Shown one piece after another: positions 1 to 11,003 of a DNA stretch of 64,000 nucleotides. Below the pieces are notes generated by a model. The model was given only the letters and a program-made list of their open reading frames with translations, made no database searches and was not told the DNA's origin. A program made the position numbers and the translations under genes. The stretch is from the NCBI RefSeq assembly GCF_013372225.1, contig NZ_CP053832.1:1-64000 (forward strand), given 5' to 3'. This DNA is from Campylobacter ureolyticus (lineage in GTDB: Bacteria; Campylobacterota; Campylobacteria; Campylobacterales; Campylobacteraceae). Numbering within the stretch: position 1 is the stretch's first letter; every line of letters begins with the position of its first letter.

Positions 1-1332
1 TTGTTTTTTTTACAAAATGAAGTTTTTAATGAACTCCAAAAATATATTTTACCCAATGAGTTTAATAAATACATAAAAAATTTAACTATTAATGAAAAAA
101 ATTCAAAACCTGATTTTGTTGTTTTTAACACAACAAATGAATTTATTGCTAAATTTATTCAAACAAAATATGCCTCAAAAATAGAAGAAATTATTCTAGA
201 AAAAACAGGAATAAAACCAAAAATTTTAATAACTTCAAAAAAGGATAATATCCAAAAAGAAAAAAATATAAAAAATAGTGTAAAAAATGATAAAAAATTA
301 TCAAGCACAATTTTAATAGAATCATATAAATTTGATAATTTTATAGTTGGTGAATCAAACCGTTTTGCTTATACTTGTTCAAAATTTGTAGCTCAAAATC
401 CAGGAGCTGATTATAATCCGTTATTTATTTATGGACCAAGTGGACTTGGAAAAACACACCTTTTACAATCAATTGGAAATTATTGTATTGAAAATGGTAA
501 AGTTGTTATTTGTATAACAAGCGAACAATTTAAAAATGATTTTACTTTTCATATAAGAAACTCTTCTATGGATAAATTTAGACAAAAATATAGAAAACCT
601 GATGTTTTATTAGTAGATGATATTCAGTTTTTAGGAAATACTGATAAAATTCAAGAAGAATTTTTTAATACTTTTAATGAACTTAAACAAGCTGGTGGGC
701 AAATAGTTATGATAAGCGATAAACCACCAAAATTTTTAAAAGGTTTTGAAGAAAGATTAATAAGTAGATTTATAAGTGGAATTATTGCTGATGTTGCACC
801 ACCTGAATTAGAAACCAAAATAGAAATTATTAGAAAAAAAAGTCAAGATAATAAAATAATTTTAGATAACAAAATAATAGAATATATCGCAACAAATATG
901 GGTGATAATATCCGTGAAATAGAAAGTGCTATTAATAAATTAAATGCTTTTTCTACTTTGATGAGAACTGAAATAACACTTGATTTTACTAAAAATGTTT
1001 TACAAGATCAAATAAGAGAAAATAAAGAAAATATAAACTTAGAAGATGTTATAAAAACTCTATCAAAAGAGCTAAATATAAAACCAAGTGATATAAAAAG
1101 CAAAAGTAGAAAAAAAAATATTGTTGAAGCAAGAAGAATAGGAATATTTTTATCAAAAAAATTAACACTAAACTCAATGCCTGCAATTGCCGGATTTTTT
1201 GGATTAAAAGATCACAGTGCAGTTAGTCACAATATAAAAAAAATAAATGAACTTATTGAAAATGATGAGTTTTTAAAAATTCGCGTTGAAGAGCTTGAAA
1301 ATAAAATTTTAAAAGGAAAAAATAGTGAATGA
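1..1332 (+). CDS. dnaA: Chromosomal replication initiator DnaA
   Basis: DnaA opens the replication origin by ATP-dependent assembly on DnaA boxes and helps load the helicase. The 443-residue protein has the full family layout: an N-terminal interaction domain (about 1-80), a low-complexity linker, an AAA+ domain with Walker A GPSGLGKTH at 145-153 and Walker B VLLVDD ending at 207, and a C-terminal helix-turn-helix with the DnaA signature DHSAVSHN at 404-411. The reading frame begins with TTG at base 1, and its N-terminus aligns with what I remember of Campylobacter DnaA, so the start is plausible; the upstream region is outside the window, so its ribosome site cannot be seen. dnaN and gyrB follow on the same strand. 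Confidence 0.97.
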   Translation: MFFLQNEVFNELQKYILPNEFNKYIKNLTINEKNSKPDFVVFNTTNEFIAKFIQTKYASKIEEIILEKTGIKPKILITSKKDNIQKEKNIKNSVKNDKKLSSTILIESYKFDNFIVGESNRFAYTCSKFVAQNPGADYNPLFIYGPSGLGKTHLLQSIGNYCIENGKVVICITSEQFKNDFTFHIRNSSMDKFRQKYRKPDVLLVDDIQFLGNTDKIQEEFFNTFNELKQAGGQIVMISDKPPKFLKGFEERLISRFISGIIADVAPPELETKIEIIRKKSQDNKIILDNKIIEYIATNMGDNIREIESAINKLNAFSTLMRTEITLDFTKNVLQDQIRENKENINLEDVIKTLSKELNIKPSDIKSKSRKKNIVEARRIGIFLSKKLTLNSMPAIAGFFGLKDHSAVSHNIKKINELIENDEFLKIRVEELENKILKGKNSE

Positions 1333-1404
1333 ATGTGAAAAGAATCAAATTTTATTTTTTAACAAAAATACGATAAAATCAAACTTTAAAGCAGATATTC
1401 ACAT
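1324..1404. promoter_or_regulatory. Candidate DnaA boxes / downstream part of oriC
   Basis: Three sequences resembling DnaA boxes lie across the dnaA stop and the dnaA-dnaN gap: 1324-1333, reverse strand TTCATTCACT (one mismatch to the Helicobacter-type TTCATTCACA); 1334-1342, reverse strand CTTTTCACA; and 1395-1403, ATATTCACA (one mismatch to TTATNCACA). Origins next to dnaA with TTCAC-core boxes are known in Campylobacterota. Three loose matches in an AT-rich gap are suggestive only, and the upstream side of dnaA is not visible. Confidence 0.4.
1372..1379 (+). promoter_or_regulatory. Probable -10 element for dnaN
   Basis: GATAAAAT at 1372-1379 follows a T-rich stretch, as in Campylobacter sigma-70 promoters that lack a clear -35. 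It lies about 80 bases before the dnaN start. Inferred from sequence only. Confidence 0.35.
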
Positions 1405-1457
1405 AAGTTGTAATCCTACTACGGCTGCTACTAAAATTTAAAAAAAAGGAAAAAAAT

Positions 1458-2528
1458 ATGAAAATAGGAATTCAAAAAAATTTACTCAATAATGCATTAA
1501 TAAATCTTGTAGCTTTTACTGAAAAAAAAGATGCTTCTGCAGTTACTTCAAATATCTTAATTATTGCAAAAGAAAATATTTTAAATTTAAAAGCAACTGA
1601 TTTTGAAATAGGACTTTGTATTAATATAAAAGAAGTAAATATCCAAGTTGAGGGAATTTCATGTGTAAATGGAAATCTTTTATTAAATATTTTAAAAGGA
1701 TTAAAAGATGGAGAAATTATACTTGAAATTATGAATAATTTTTTATTTATAAGACAAAGTAGATCAAAATTTAAACTTCCTTTAAGTAATCATGAAAATT
1801 TTCCAAGCTTTGAAGGTATTGATAATAAAAAAAGTTTTAATATAAACTCACTAAATTTTGCAAGAAGTTTAAAAAAGATTTTTCCTACAATTGATATAAA
1901 CAATCCTCAATATTCACTAAATGGAGCTTTGATAGATATAAAAGAAAATTATATAAATTTAGTAGGAACAGATACTAAAAGACTCGGTTTGTATAGAATA
2001 AATTTAAATCAAAGTTTAGAAAATAATCAAATAATAATTCCTAAAAAAGCTATTAATGAAATTCAAAAACTTTTTTTTGAAGATGTTCAAATTTATTATG
2101 ATGAAAATATTTTAATAGCTAAAAATGAAAATTTTGAGTTTTTTACAAAATTAATTAATAAAAAATTTCCTAATTATGAAAAAGTTATTCCGACTGAATT
2201 TTCGCAAAGTATCATGCTTCCAAGAGATAAATTTTTAGAGGGTATGAAAACAATAGGTATAATTTGTGATAAAATGCAAATAACAATAAAAACTAATTCA
2301 ATTTTATTTGAAAGTATTAGTGAAAATAACTCCGAAGCTAAAACAGAAATTGACTTTGAAAATAATTTAGACAAAGATATTATTTTAAGAGTTACAAATA
2401 AATTTATTTTTGATTTTCTAAACAATATTGAAGAAACAGAGTTTAAATTGGATTATAAATCAACAGAATCGGCATTTGTATTAAGCTCAAATGAGTTTAT
2501 AAGTGTTATAATGCCTACAATTATATAA
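1458..2528 (+). CDS. dnaN: DNA polymerase III beta sliding clamp
   Basis: DnaN forms the ring-shaped dimer that tethers DNA polymerase III to DNA and recruits repair and mismatch factors. The 356-residue length and the position directly after dnaA fit the family. The sequence has three repeating clamp folds: the first includes ATDFEIGLCINI near residue 50, the middle GTDTKRLGLYRI near 170, and the C-terminus ends with a hydrophobic VLSSNEFISVIMPTI instead of the usual PMRL-type end. The ATG start is preceded by an AAAGGA ribosome site 8 bases upstream. It is separated from dnaA by 125 bases holding candidate DnaA boxes and from gyrB by only 18 bases, so dnaN and gyrB are probably co-transcribed. 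Confidence 0.96.
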   Translation: MKIGIQKNLLNNALINLVAFTEKKDASAVTSNILIIAKENILNLKATDFEIGLCINIKEVNIQVEGISCVNGNLLLNILKGLKDGEIILEIMNNFLFIRQSRSKFKLPLSNHENFPSFEGIDNKKSFNINSLNFARSLKKIFPTIDINNPQYSLNGALIDIKENYINLVGTDTKRLGLYRINLNQSLENNQIIIPKKAINEIQKLFFEDVQIYYDENILIAKNENFEFFTKLINKKFPNYEKVIPTEFSQSIMLPRDKFLEGMKTIGIICDKMQITIKTNSILFESISENNSEAKTEIDFENNLDKDIILRVTNKFIFDFLNNIEETEFKLDYKSTESAFVLSSNEFISVIMPTII

Positions 2529-2546
2529 AAAAAGGAAAAATAATAA

Positions 2547-4855
<2,309 letters not shown>

Positions 4856-4856
<1 letters not shown>

Positions 4857-6253
4857 TGACAAAATTATTCAGTGAAGAAAAGGAAAGATCAAAAAGGTTT
4901 GTGCTATCTTTAAAGATAGCATTTCCACTTGTTTTAGTTTTAATTATTTTAATATTTTTGATGTTTTCAGAAAATAATTATGATTGGAAAGATACTATTT
5001 TATTTGTAATTTTAATAGTTTGCTATGTTTATTATGTAGTTTATTTTATTTATTTTGCTTTTCAAAATACAACTTTAGATCAAGTTTCAAATGTTTTTAA
5101 TAGAAAAGAAATTCTAAAACTAATTTCAAAAGAATTAAAAGAAGAGAATCAAAAAAATATAGCGTTAGTAAATATAAATAATATCCAAGATATTAATTTT
5201 AGATATGGTTATAAAAATGGAGATAAACTTCTTAAAGAATTTGTGCTTGAACTTGCTGATTTTTTTAAAAAAAATGGTTATAAAGATATACCTATTGGAA
5301 GACATAGCGGTGGAAATTTTTTATTTGTAATTGATTGTAAAACTCCACAATTAAATTATTATTTAAAAACTTTTGAGAGAAAATTATCAAATCAAGGTAT
5401 AAATAATATAGAAGTAAAAATCAAATTTGCAACCGTTGAAACAAATTATGATAAAGCTTGGGAAAATGTTATAAATTATTTATTTTCAAAAATTTTATAT
5501 TCTCAAAATGAAGAAGGAATTGAAGTTATAAAACTTGATGCACTTGATGAGTTTGTATGCCATGCTATAGATAATTCTAAATTTGAGTTAAAAGCTCAAA
5601 CTATAAAATCTATGAAAAACAACAAAGATCTTATAAATTTAAGTATTAATTTAGCTTTAAAAGATGTAGGAAATGTAACAAAACTTAAAGTTATGGAAAT
5701 AGCTACAAGAAATAACTATGAAATAAAATATGACTTAAAAGTTATCGAATTTATAGCAAATAATTTTAATTTTAAAAAATTTAATAGTAAAGTTATGATT
5801 GAAATTTCACCAGTTAGTTTAAGAAATGCTGACTTTAAAAATGAAATTCATAGACTTATTACAAATAAAATAATAGATCCAAATAAGATAATCTTTGAAA
5901 TTTATGAAAAAGATAGCTATAACGAAATGCTTAGATTTAGTGAAATTATTGAACAATTTAGAGGGTATGGTTTCGAAATAGCTATGAATCAATTTTTAGG
6001 AAATAATGCAAGTTTTGAGTATTTTAAATATTTAAATTTTGGTTATTTAATTTATGATTTAGAAGTAAATAAGAGATTTAATGAAGAGAGAATGAAAAAT
6101 ATTTTTGATATGATAAATGAAAATGCTTCTAAATTTAATCTCAAAACTATAATAAGATTTGTCGATAAAAACTCTTTTTATGAAAAATTAAAAAAGACAA
6201 AGATTGATTATATACAAGGATTTTGTATAGATAAACCAAAAGTTGTAAGTTAA
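4856..6253 (+). CDS. Membrane protein with degenerate GGDEF and EAL domains
   Basis: This 465-residue protein has two N-terminal membrane segments (about 17-37 and 46-69), then a region laid out like a GGDEF domain (about 75-215) and one like an EAL domain (about 235-462). The diguanylate cyclase signature is replaced by SGGNF near 150. In the EAL region the expected catalytic motifs are gone: NLALKD stands in the EAL position, FEIYEKD replaces the ET(E) site and AMNQFLGNN replaces the DDFG stretch, while the family-typical QGFCIDKP near the end survives. It therefore looks like a c-di-GMP sensor or scaffold, not an enzyme. Overlap by one base with gyrB suggests co-expression. Function unknown. 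Confidence 0.75.
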
Positions 6254-6265
6254 TAAAGGATAAAA

Positions 6266-6652
6266 ATGCGTTATGGTGAAAAAATTTTAAATGAGTTTGA
6301 TCCAGAAAAAGATCTTGAAATTTGGCCAAACAAACATAAAAAAGATTATGTTATAAAGATAACTTTACCCGAGTTTACATGCCTTTGTCCAAGGAGTGGA
6401 TATCCAGATTTTGCAACGATTTATTTAGAATATATTCCAAATGAGTGGGTTGTTGAGCTAAAGGCAATTAAACTTTACATAAACTCATTTATGAATAAAA
6501 ACATAAGCCATGAAGATAGTATAAATGAAATTTATGATTTGCTTGATAGAAAATTAAAGCCAAAATGGATGAAAATAGTTGGGGATTTTAACCCAAGAGG
6601 CAATGTCCACACAGTTATTGAGATTGATTCAAATTTGGTAAAAAAGCAGTGA
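6266..6652 (+). CDS. queF: NADPH-dependent 7-cyano-7-deazaguanine (preQ0) reductase
   Basis: QueF reduces the nitrile of preQ0 to the amine of preQ1 with NADPH, a step of queuosine tRNA modification in the cytoplasm. The 128-residue size matches the short (unimodular) type. The nucleophilic cysteine is C41 in FTCLCPRSGYPDF, followed by the conserved Asp at 48; the QueF signature region ELKAIKLYINS follows at about 73, and the C-terminal GDFNPRGN loop is also typical. The ATG has an AAAGGA site 7 bases upstream. No other queuosine gene lies next to it in this window. Its TGA stop overlaps the GTG start of the following HD-domain gene. Confidence 0.93.
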   Translation: MRYGEKILNEFDPEKDLEIWPNKHKKDYVIKITLPEFTCLCPRSGYPDFATIYLEYIPNEWVVELKAIKLYINSFMNKNISHEDSINEIYDLLDRKLKPKWMKIVGDFNPRGNVHTVIEIDSNLVKKQ

Positions 6653-7908
6653 TAAAAGCAAGTTTAATAGAGCATATTTTCAAAGCAGCCTCCATTTCAA
6701 GGTGGAATGACTATCCTAAAATGGTAAATTTAGTTGAGCTTGATAAACAAGCTCATAAGTTTATCATCGCCTATTTTATAGCTAAATTTGAAGATGATGT
6801 GGATATGAACTATATCATCGAGGGTGGAATATTTGATTTTTTACTTAGAGTTATGGTTACAGATATCCGCCCAGATGTTTTTCACCAGATCCAAAAAACA
6901 AAATCAAAAAAGATAAATGAGTGGGTGATAGATAACTATGAAAATGAGTTAAAAGCTATAGAAGATGGCAAATTTTATGAAAGATTTAAAAATTACCTTC
7001 TTAAAAAAGATAGCTCTTATCAAAAAGAGCGAGTTATTTTAAAAGCAGCCTCCTATCTTGCGACAAAATGGGAATTTAACATCGTTTATCAAACAAGTCA
7101 ATTTTTAAGTGATATTGAAGAGCTTAAAAACTCAGTTGATGCCGAGCTTGAGGATTATTATGAATTAACTGGTGTTAGAAAAATCATAATGAATAAAAAG
7201 CTCTCTCGTATTGTTGATTTGAGTGGGCGTCTTAGATTTCAAAAGCGTTGGGCACAAACTCCTAGAATTCCTGAGACTTCAGTTTTGGGACATATGTTGG
7301 TTGTTGCAATTTTGGGATATTTTTACTCACTTAAAATTAAAGCTTGTAAAAAAAGAGTTGAGTTTAACTTTTTTTGTGCTCTGTTTCACGATTTGCCAGA
7401 GAGTTTAACAAGAGATATAATAAGCCCTGTAAAATACGGCATTAAAGGTCTAAATGAGATATTAAACGAGTATGAAATGCGCCTAATTGATGATAAAATT
7501 TTACCTTTTGTTCCAGAAGTTGTAAAAGATGAGTTTAGTTATATTTTAGGAATTAGAAAAAGCGGAGAAAAATTTGTAAAAGATGAGTTTGAAGATAGGA
7601 TTTACAAAACAGCTCCAAAACCTTTACCAAAAAATTTTAAAGAAATAAATTTAGACGAATATAGAACAATTGATGGAAAAGCTTTAAAATATTGCGATAA
7701 ATTGGCAGCATTTTTTGAAGCAGGAATTTCTATAAGTTATGGTGTAAAAAGTAAAGAGCTAATAGGTGGATTTGAGTCAAGTCTTAAATTTTTTAAAGAT
7801 AATCCGCTAAATGATGAAGTTGATTTTTATGAAATTTGCAAGGATTTTATGAGATTTTTTGATTTAAAAGACCCCTTCTCAGATGGCTGCGGCACATACC
7901 AAGCTTAG
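6649..7908 (+). CDS. HD-domain (phosphohydrolase-like) protein
   Basis: A 419-residue protein with an HD-type metal-dependent phosphohydrolase core: the first histidine lies in SVLGHMLVVA (about 211-220), the HD doublet is H247-D248 in LFHDLPES, and a later acidic residue is in the ALKYCDKLAAFFEA stretch near 347. The arrangement resembles YfbR/tetrahedral HD enzymes acting on nucleotides, but the substrate cannot be read. An N-terminal region (1-180) contains a second conserved-looking helical part (DKQAHKFIIAYFIAKFE). The start is GTG, overlapping the queF stop as GTGA, which implies coupling. The last 11 or so codons are encoded by bases that form the 3' half of the SRP RNA gene on the other strand. 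Confidence 0.75.
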   Translation: MIKASLIEHIFKAASISRWNDYPKMVNLVELDKQAHKFIIAYFIAKFEDDVDMNYIIEGGIFDFLLRVMVTDIRPDVFHQIQKTKSKKINEWVIDNYENELKAIEDGKFYERFKNYLLKKDSSYQKERVILKAASYLATKWEFNIVYQTSQFLSDIEELKNSVDAELEDYYELTGVRKIIMNKKLSRIVDLSGRLRFQKRWAQTPRIPETSVLGHMLVVAILGYFYSLKIKACKKRVEFNFFCALFHDLPESLTRDIISPVKYGIKGLNEILNEYEMRLIDDKILPFVPEVVKDEFSYILGIRKSGEKFVKDEFEDRIYKTAPKPLPKNFKEINLDEYRTIDGKALKYCDKLAAFFEAGISISYGVKSKELIGGFESSLKFFKDNPLNDEVDFYEICKDFMRFFDLKDPFSDGCGTYQA

Positions 7909-7977
7909 ATGTTCTGCTGTATTCCTACCCTGAAACGGTGCCTAAAAATGACATTGCACAGGTCTAAGAAGAGGCAA
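7867..7977 (-). ncRNA. ffs: Signal recognition particle RNA (4.5S type)
   Basis: The minus strand carries the diagnostic domain IV of small bacterial SRP RNA: TCAGG, a 3-bp stem GTA/TAC capped by the tetraloop GGAA (7922-7925), then AGCAG, flanked by a GTT/AAC stem. Further pairings support it: GGCAC with GTGCC, and a terminal 8-bp helix CCTCTTCT (7967-7974) with AGAAGGGG (7872-7879). The RNA pairs with Ffh to target membrane proteins co-translationally. A TATAAT lies 7 bases before the proposed 5' end at about 7977; the 3' end near 7867 is set by the terminal helix and following T-rich bases. It overlaps about 40 bases of the convergent HD-domain gene. Confidence 0.88.
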
Positions 7978-7983
7978 GTTGAA

Positions 7984-7989
7984 ATTATA
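7984..7989 (-). promoter_or_regulatory. -10 element of the SRP RNA promoter
   Basis: TATAAT on the minus strand in a TTTTTTGCTATAAT context; spacing of about 7 bases to the 5' end predicted from the RNA helix supports it. Confidence 0.6.
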
Positions 7990-8015
7990 GCAAAAAATTC
8001 TTAAAAAAGGTTTAT

Positions 8016-8441
8016 ATGAATTTTAAAATAAATTTTTTATCATTTTTTAGAGGTCTTTTTTTAAGATCTGCTTCGATTGAATTTAGAGCAAAGATTTTTG
8101 CTTCAATGCTTTTAGCTAAAAAAAAGATTGAAGATAAAGATTATGAACTTTTAAAAACCATTATTGAAGAAATTTATGCTAAAAACTCAATAAGAATAAA
8201 TATATTACTTGCTATAATTAAAGAGTATATTTCAATGGTAAAAAACTATAAAAGTTATACACTAGATACTATTTTAAGGGATATTGATAGAGATTTAAAA
8301 CTTCAACCAAGATATGTAAAAAAGATAAATTTTGAACATTTAAGACGCATTATTTCATCTTCAAATGAAGATGATGCTTTAATACAACAAAGAATTTATG
8401 AGTTTTTACTTAGTGAAGTTGAAATTTATTCAAAAAATTAG
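8016..8441 (+). CDS. Conserved-looking hypothetical protein, all-helical
   Basis: I do not recognise this 141-residue protein. It has no signal peptide or long membrane segment. Composition is rich in Lys, Ile and Leu and predicts amphipathic helices throughout; the central part (EFRAKIFASMLLAKKKIEDKDYE onward, split here for length) vaguely recalls TerB-like helical proteins, but no metal-binding acidic pattern is clear enough to claim this. The ATG is preceded by an AAAAAAGG site. It sits between the SRP RNA promoter and typA, with its own strand the same as typA; the 62-base gap to typA holds a separate promoter. A role cannot be assigned. Confidence 0.6.
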   Translation: MNFKINFLSFFRGLFLRSASIEFRAKIFASMLLAKKKIEDKDYELLKTIIEEIYAKNSIRINILLAIIKEYISMVKNYKSYTLDTILRDIDRDLKLQPRYVKKINFEHLRRIISSSNEDDALIQQRIYEFLLSEVEIYSKN

Positions 8442-8468
8442 TTTAATTTTTTTATAAAAATTTTTTTA

Positions 8469-8474
8469 TATAAT
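8469..8474 (+). promoter_or_regulatory. -10 element for typA
   Basis: TATAAT at 8469-8474 after a run of seven T, 29 bases before the typA start, with a GGAG ribosome site between. Confidence 0.55.
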
Positions 8475-8503
8475 ACATTTTAATTTAAATTTGGAGAAAA
8501 ATA

Positions 8504-10324
8504 TTGCAAAAGATATTAAATGATATTAGAAATATAGCTGTGATTGCACACGTTGATCACGGCAAAACTACGATGGTAGATCAGCTTTTAAAACAATCAG
8601 GCACATTTGATGCTCACAAAGCAGTTGGCGATAGAGTTATGGATAGTGGTGATATTGAAAAAGAAAGAGGTATTACAATTTTAAGCAAAAATACCGCCAT
8701 TATTTATAAAGATACAAAAATAAATATTATTGATACTCCAGGGCACGCCGATTTTGGTGGAGAGGTTGAGCGAGTTTTAAAGATGGTTGATGGAGTTTTG
8801 CTTTTAGTTGATGCACAAGAAGGTGTTATGCCACAGACTAAATTTGTTGTTAAAAAGGCACTTTCTTTTGGTCTTAAACCAATTGTTGTTATTAATAAAA
8901 TAGATAAACCAGCAGCTGATCCAGATAGAGTAATAAATGAAATATTTGACCTTTTTGTAGCTCTTGATGCAAATGATGAACAATTAGAGTTTGTTACAGT
9001 TTATGCAGCTGCAAGAGATGGTTATGCAAAGTTAAATTTAGATGATGAAAACAAAGATATGACACCACTTTTTGAAACAATTTTACAAAATGTTCCAAAA
9101 CCAAGTGGAAACAATGACAATCCTTTACAACTTCAAGTTTTTACTCTTGATTACGATAATTATGTTGGTAAAATTGGTATTGCAAGAATATTTAATGGTA
9201 AAATTAGCAAAAATCAAAATGTTATGCAAGTAAGAGCTGATGGCACAAAACTAACAGGTAGAATTTCAAAGTTAATTGGCTTTTTAGGACTTAATAGACT
9301 AGATATTGATGAAGCAAGCTGTGGTGATATTGTAGCAATTGCAGGATTTGAAGCTTTGGGAGTTGGAGATAGTATAGTTGATCCAAACAACCCTATGCCA
9401 CTTGAAGAACTTCATATTGAAGAGCCAACACTTAGTGTTATTTTTAGTGTAAATGATGGACCACTTGCTGGAACTGAAGGCAAAAGTGTAACTTCAAACA
9501 AGATAGAAGAAAGACTTCAAAACGAGATGAAAACCAACATCGCTATGCGTTATGAAAACATTGGCGAGGGTAAATTTAGAGTTAGTGGAAGAGGCGAGTT
9601 ACAGATTACAATTTTAGCTGAAAGTATGAGAAGAGAGGGGTTTGAGTTTTTACTAGGTCGCCCTGAGGTTATTGTAAAAGATATAAATGGTGTTAAATGT
9701 GAGCCTTTTGAAAATTTAGTTATTGATTGTCCTGATGAATTTACTGGTATTATTATCGAAAAACTTGGTAAAAAAAGAGCTGAGATGAAAGTTATGAGTC
9801 CAACAGGCGATGGACAGACAAGATTGGAGTTTGAAATTCCAGCTCGTGGATTGATTGGATTTAGAAGTCAGTTTTTAACAGATACTAAGGGTGAGGGTAT
9901 AATGAACCATAGCTTTTTAGAGTTTCGCCCACTTTGTGGAAGTGTTGAAAGACGGGTAAATGGAGCTTTAGTAAGTATGGAAAATGGTGTTGCACTAGCT
10001 TATAGTTTGTGGAATTTACAAGAAAGAGGAGTTTTATTTATTGAACCTCAAGCCAAAGTTTATACAGGAATGATAATTGGCGAACACAGCCGTCCAAATG
10101 ACCTTGATGTAAATCCTATAAAAGGTAAGAATTTAACCAACGTTAGAGCAAGTGGAAGTGATGATGCTATAAAACTAGTTCCTCCAAGAATTCTAACACT
10201 TGAAAGAGCATTGGAGTGGATAGAAGAAGATGAACTTGTTGAAGTAACCCCTAAAAATATCCGTGTTAGAAAACGCTATTTAGATCCAACTATTAGAAAA
10301 AGAATGGCTAAAAAATTAGGTTAA
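8504..10324 (+). CDS. typA: Ribosome-associated GTPase TypA/BipA
   Basis: TypA is a translational GTPase of the EF-G family that binds the ribosome and helps 50S assembly and stress adaptation. The 606 residues match the usual length. G-domain motifs are intact: AHVDHGKTT (about 14-22), the switch [13 protein letters not shown] and NKID. The EF-G-like domain 3/5 and the TypA-specific C-terminal domain follow, with [19 protein letters not shown] and GEHSRPNDL both present. The start is TTG: it is placed 8 bases after a TTGGAG site and gives the expected N-terminus just before the P-loop. Transcribed alone: a promoter precedes it and two hairpins follow. Confidence 0.97.
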   Translation: MQKILNDIRNIAVIAHVDHGKTTMVDQLLKQSGTFDAHKAVGDRVMDSGDIEKERGITILSKNTAIIYKDTKINIIDTPGHADFGGEVERVLKMVDGVLLLVDAQEGVMPQTKFVVKKALSFGLKPIVVINKIDKPAADPDRVINEIFDLFVALDANDEQLEFVTVYAAARDGYAKLNLDDENKDMTPLFETILQNVPKPSGNNDNPLQLQVFTLDYDNYVGKIGIARIFNGKISKNQNVMQVRADGTKLTGRISKLIGFLGLNRLDIDEASCGDIVAIAGFEALGVGDSIVDPNNPMPLEELHIEEPTLSVIFSVNDGPLAGTEGKSVTSNKIEERLQNEMKTNIAMRYENIGEGKFRVSGRGELQITILAESMRREGFEFLLGRPEVIVKDINGVKCEPFENLVIDCPDEFTGIIIEKLGKKRAEMKVMSPTGDGQTRLEFEIPARGLIGFRSQFLTDTKGEGIMNHSFLEFRPLCGSVERRVNGALVSMENGVALAYSLWNLQERGVLFIEPQAKVYTGMIIGEHSRPNDLDVNPIKGKNLTNVRASGSDDAIKLVPPRILTLERALEWIEEDELVEVTPKNIRVRKRYLDPTIRKRMAKKLG

Positions 10325-10336
10325 ATTTAGTTTTTA

Positions 10337-10388
10337 AAACTTAGTCCAAATTTAGGGGCTAAGTTTATTACATTTTTATATGTAATAA
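10337..10388 (+). terminator. Two tandem hairpins after typA
   Basis: First hairpin: AAACTTAGTCC (10337-10347) pairs with GGGCTAAGTTT (10356-10366), 11 bp with one G-T pair and an 8-base loop. Second: TTATTACAT (10365-10373) pairs perfectly with ATGTAATAA (10380-10388) over a 6-base loop; they overlap by two bases so may compete. The T-rich tract between them makes the first a reasonable intrinsic terminator for typA. Confidence 0.6.
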
Positions 10389-10430
10389 AGTGAATTTTTT
10401 GTAAAATAGACCAAATTTTACAAAGGATTT

Positions 10431-10997
10431 ATGATGAATACAACTTTGATATTTGTAGCGATTTTAGTTGTTTTACTTTTTTGGTTAATTAGCGTTTATA
10501 ACGACTTGATAGCCAAAAGAAACCAAGTTAAAAATATCCGTGCAGGTGTTTTTACTCAGCTTAAAAAAAGATACGATCTTATACCAAATTTAGTTTCAAC
10601 TGTAAAAGAGTATTTAACACATGAAAAAGAGGTCTTAACTAAGGTTACTGAACTTAGAAGTAGGGCTATAAATTCAAACAACAACAAAGAAACTTTTGAT
10701 TTAAATTCCCAAATTTCAAAACTTTTAGGAAATATCCAAGTTGCGATTGAAGCCTATCCAGATTTAAAAGCAAATGAAAATGTTATGCATTTACAAGCCA
10801 CTTTAACTGAGATTGAAGAGCAAATTTCAGCTGCAAGAAGAGCATACAACTCAAGTGTAATGGTTTATAACAATACAATTGAGATGTTTCCAAGTAATAT
10901 AATTGCAAATTTCTTTAAATTTGAAAAAGATGCATTTTTTGAAATTGAAAAAGATGAAAAAATAAGTCCAAATGTTAGTGAGCTTTTTAAAAAATAA
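10431..10997 (+). CDS. lemA: LemA family membrane-anchored protein
   Basis: LemA-family proteins have one N-terminal membrane helix and a cytoplasmic or periplasmic four-helix bundle; their molecular role is unsettled. Here the helix is residues 3-22, followed by the family's typical YNDLIAKRNQVKNIRAGV and KKRYDLIPNLVSTVKEYL; the C-terminal part has ARRAYNSSVMVYNNTIEMFPSN, also a family hallmark. The length (188) is usual. The start is ATG, with AAAGGA 4-6 bases upstream; an adjacent second ATG is equally possible. Six bases later begins the first of four DUF3137 paralogues, a partner family commonly found next to lemA, so the five genes form one operon. Confidence 0.92.
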   Translation: MMNTTLIFVAILVVLLFWLISVYNDLIAKRNQVKNIRAGVFTQLKKRYDLIPNLVSTVKEYLTHEKEVLTKVTELRSRAINSNNNKETFDLNSQISKLLGNIQVAIEAYPDLKANENVMHLQATLTEIEEQISAARRAYNSSVMVYNNTIEMFPSNIIANFFKFEKDAFFEIEKDEKISPNVSELFKK

Positions 10998-11003
10998 CAG
11001 TAA

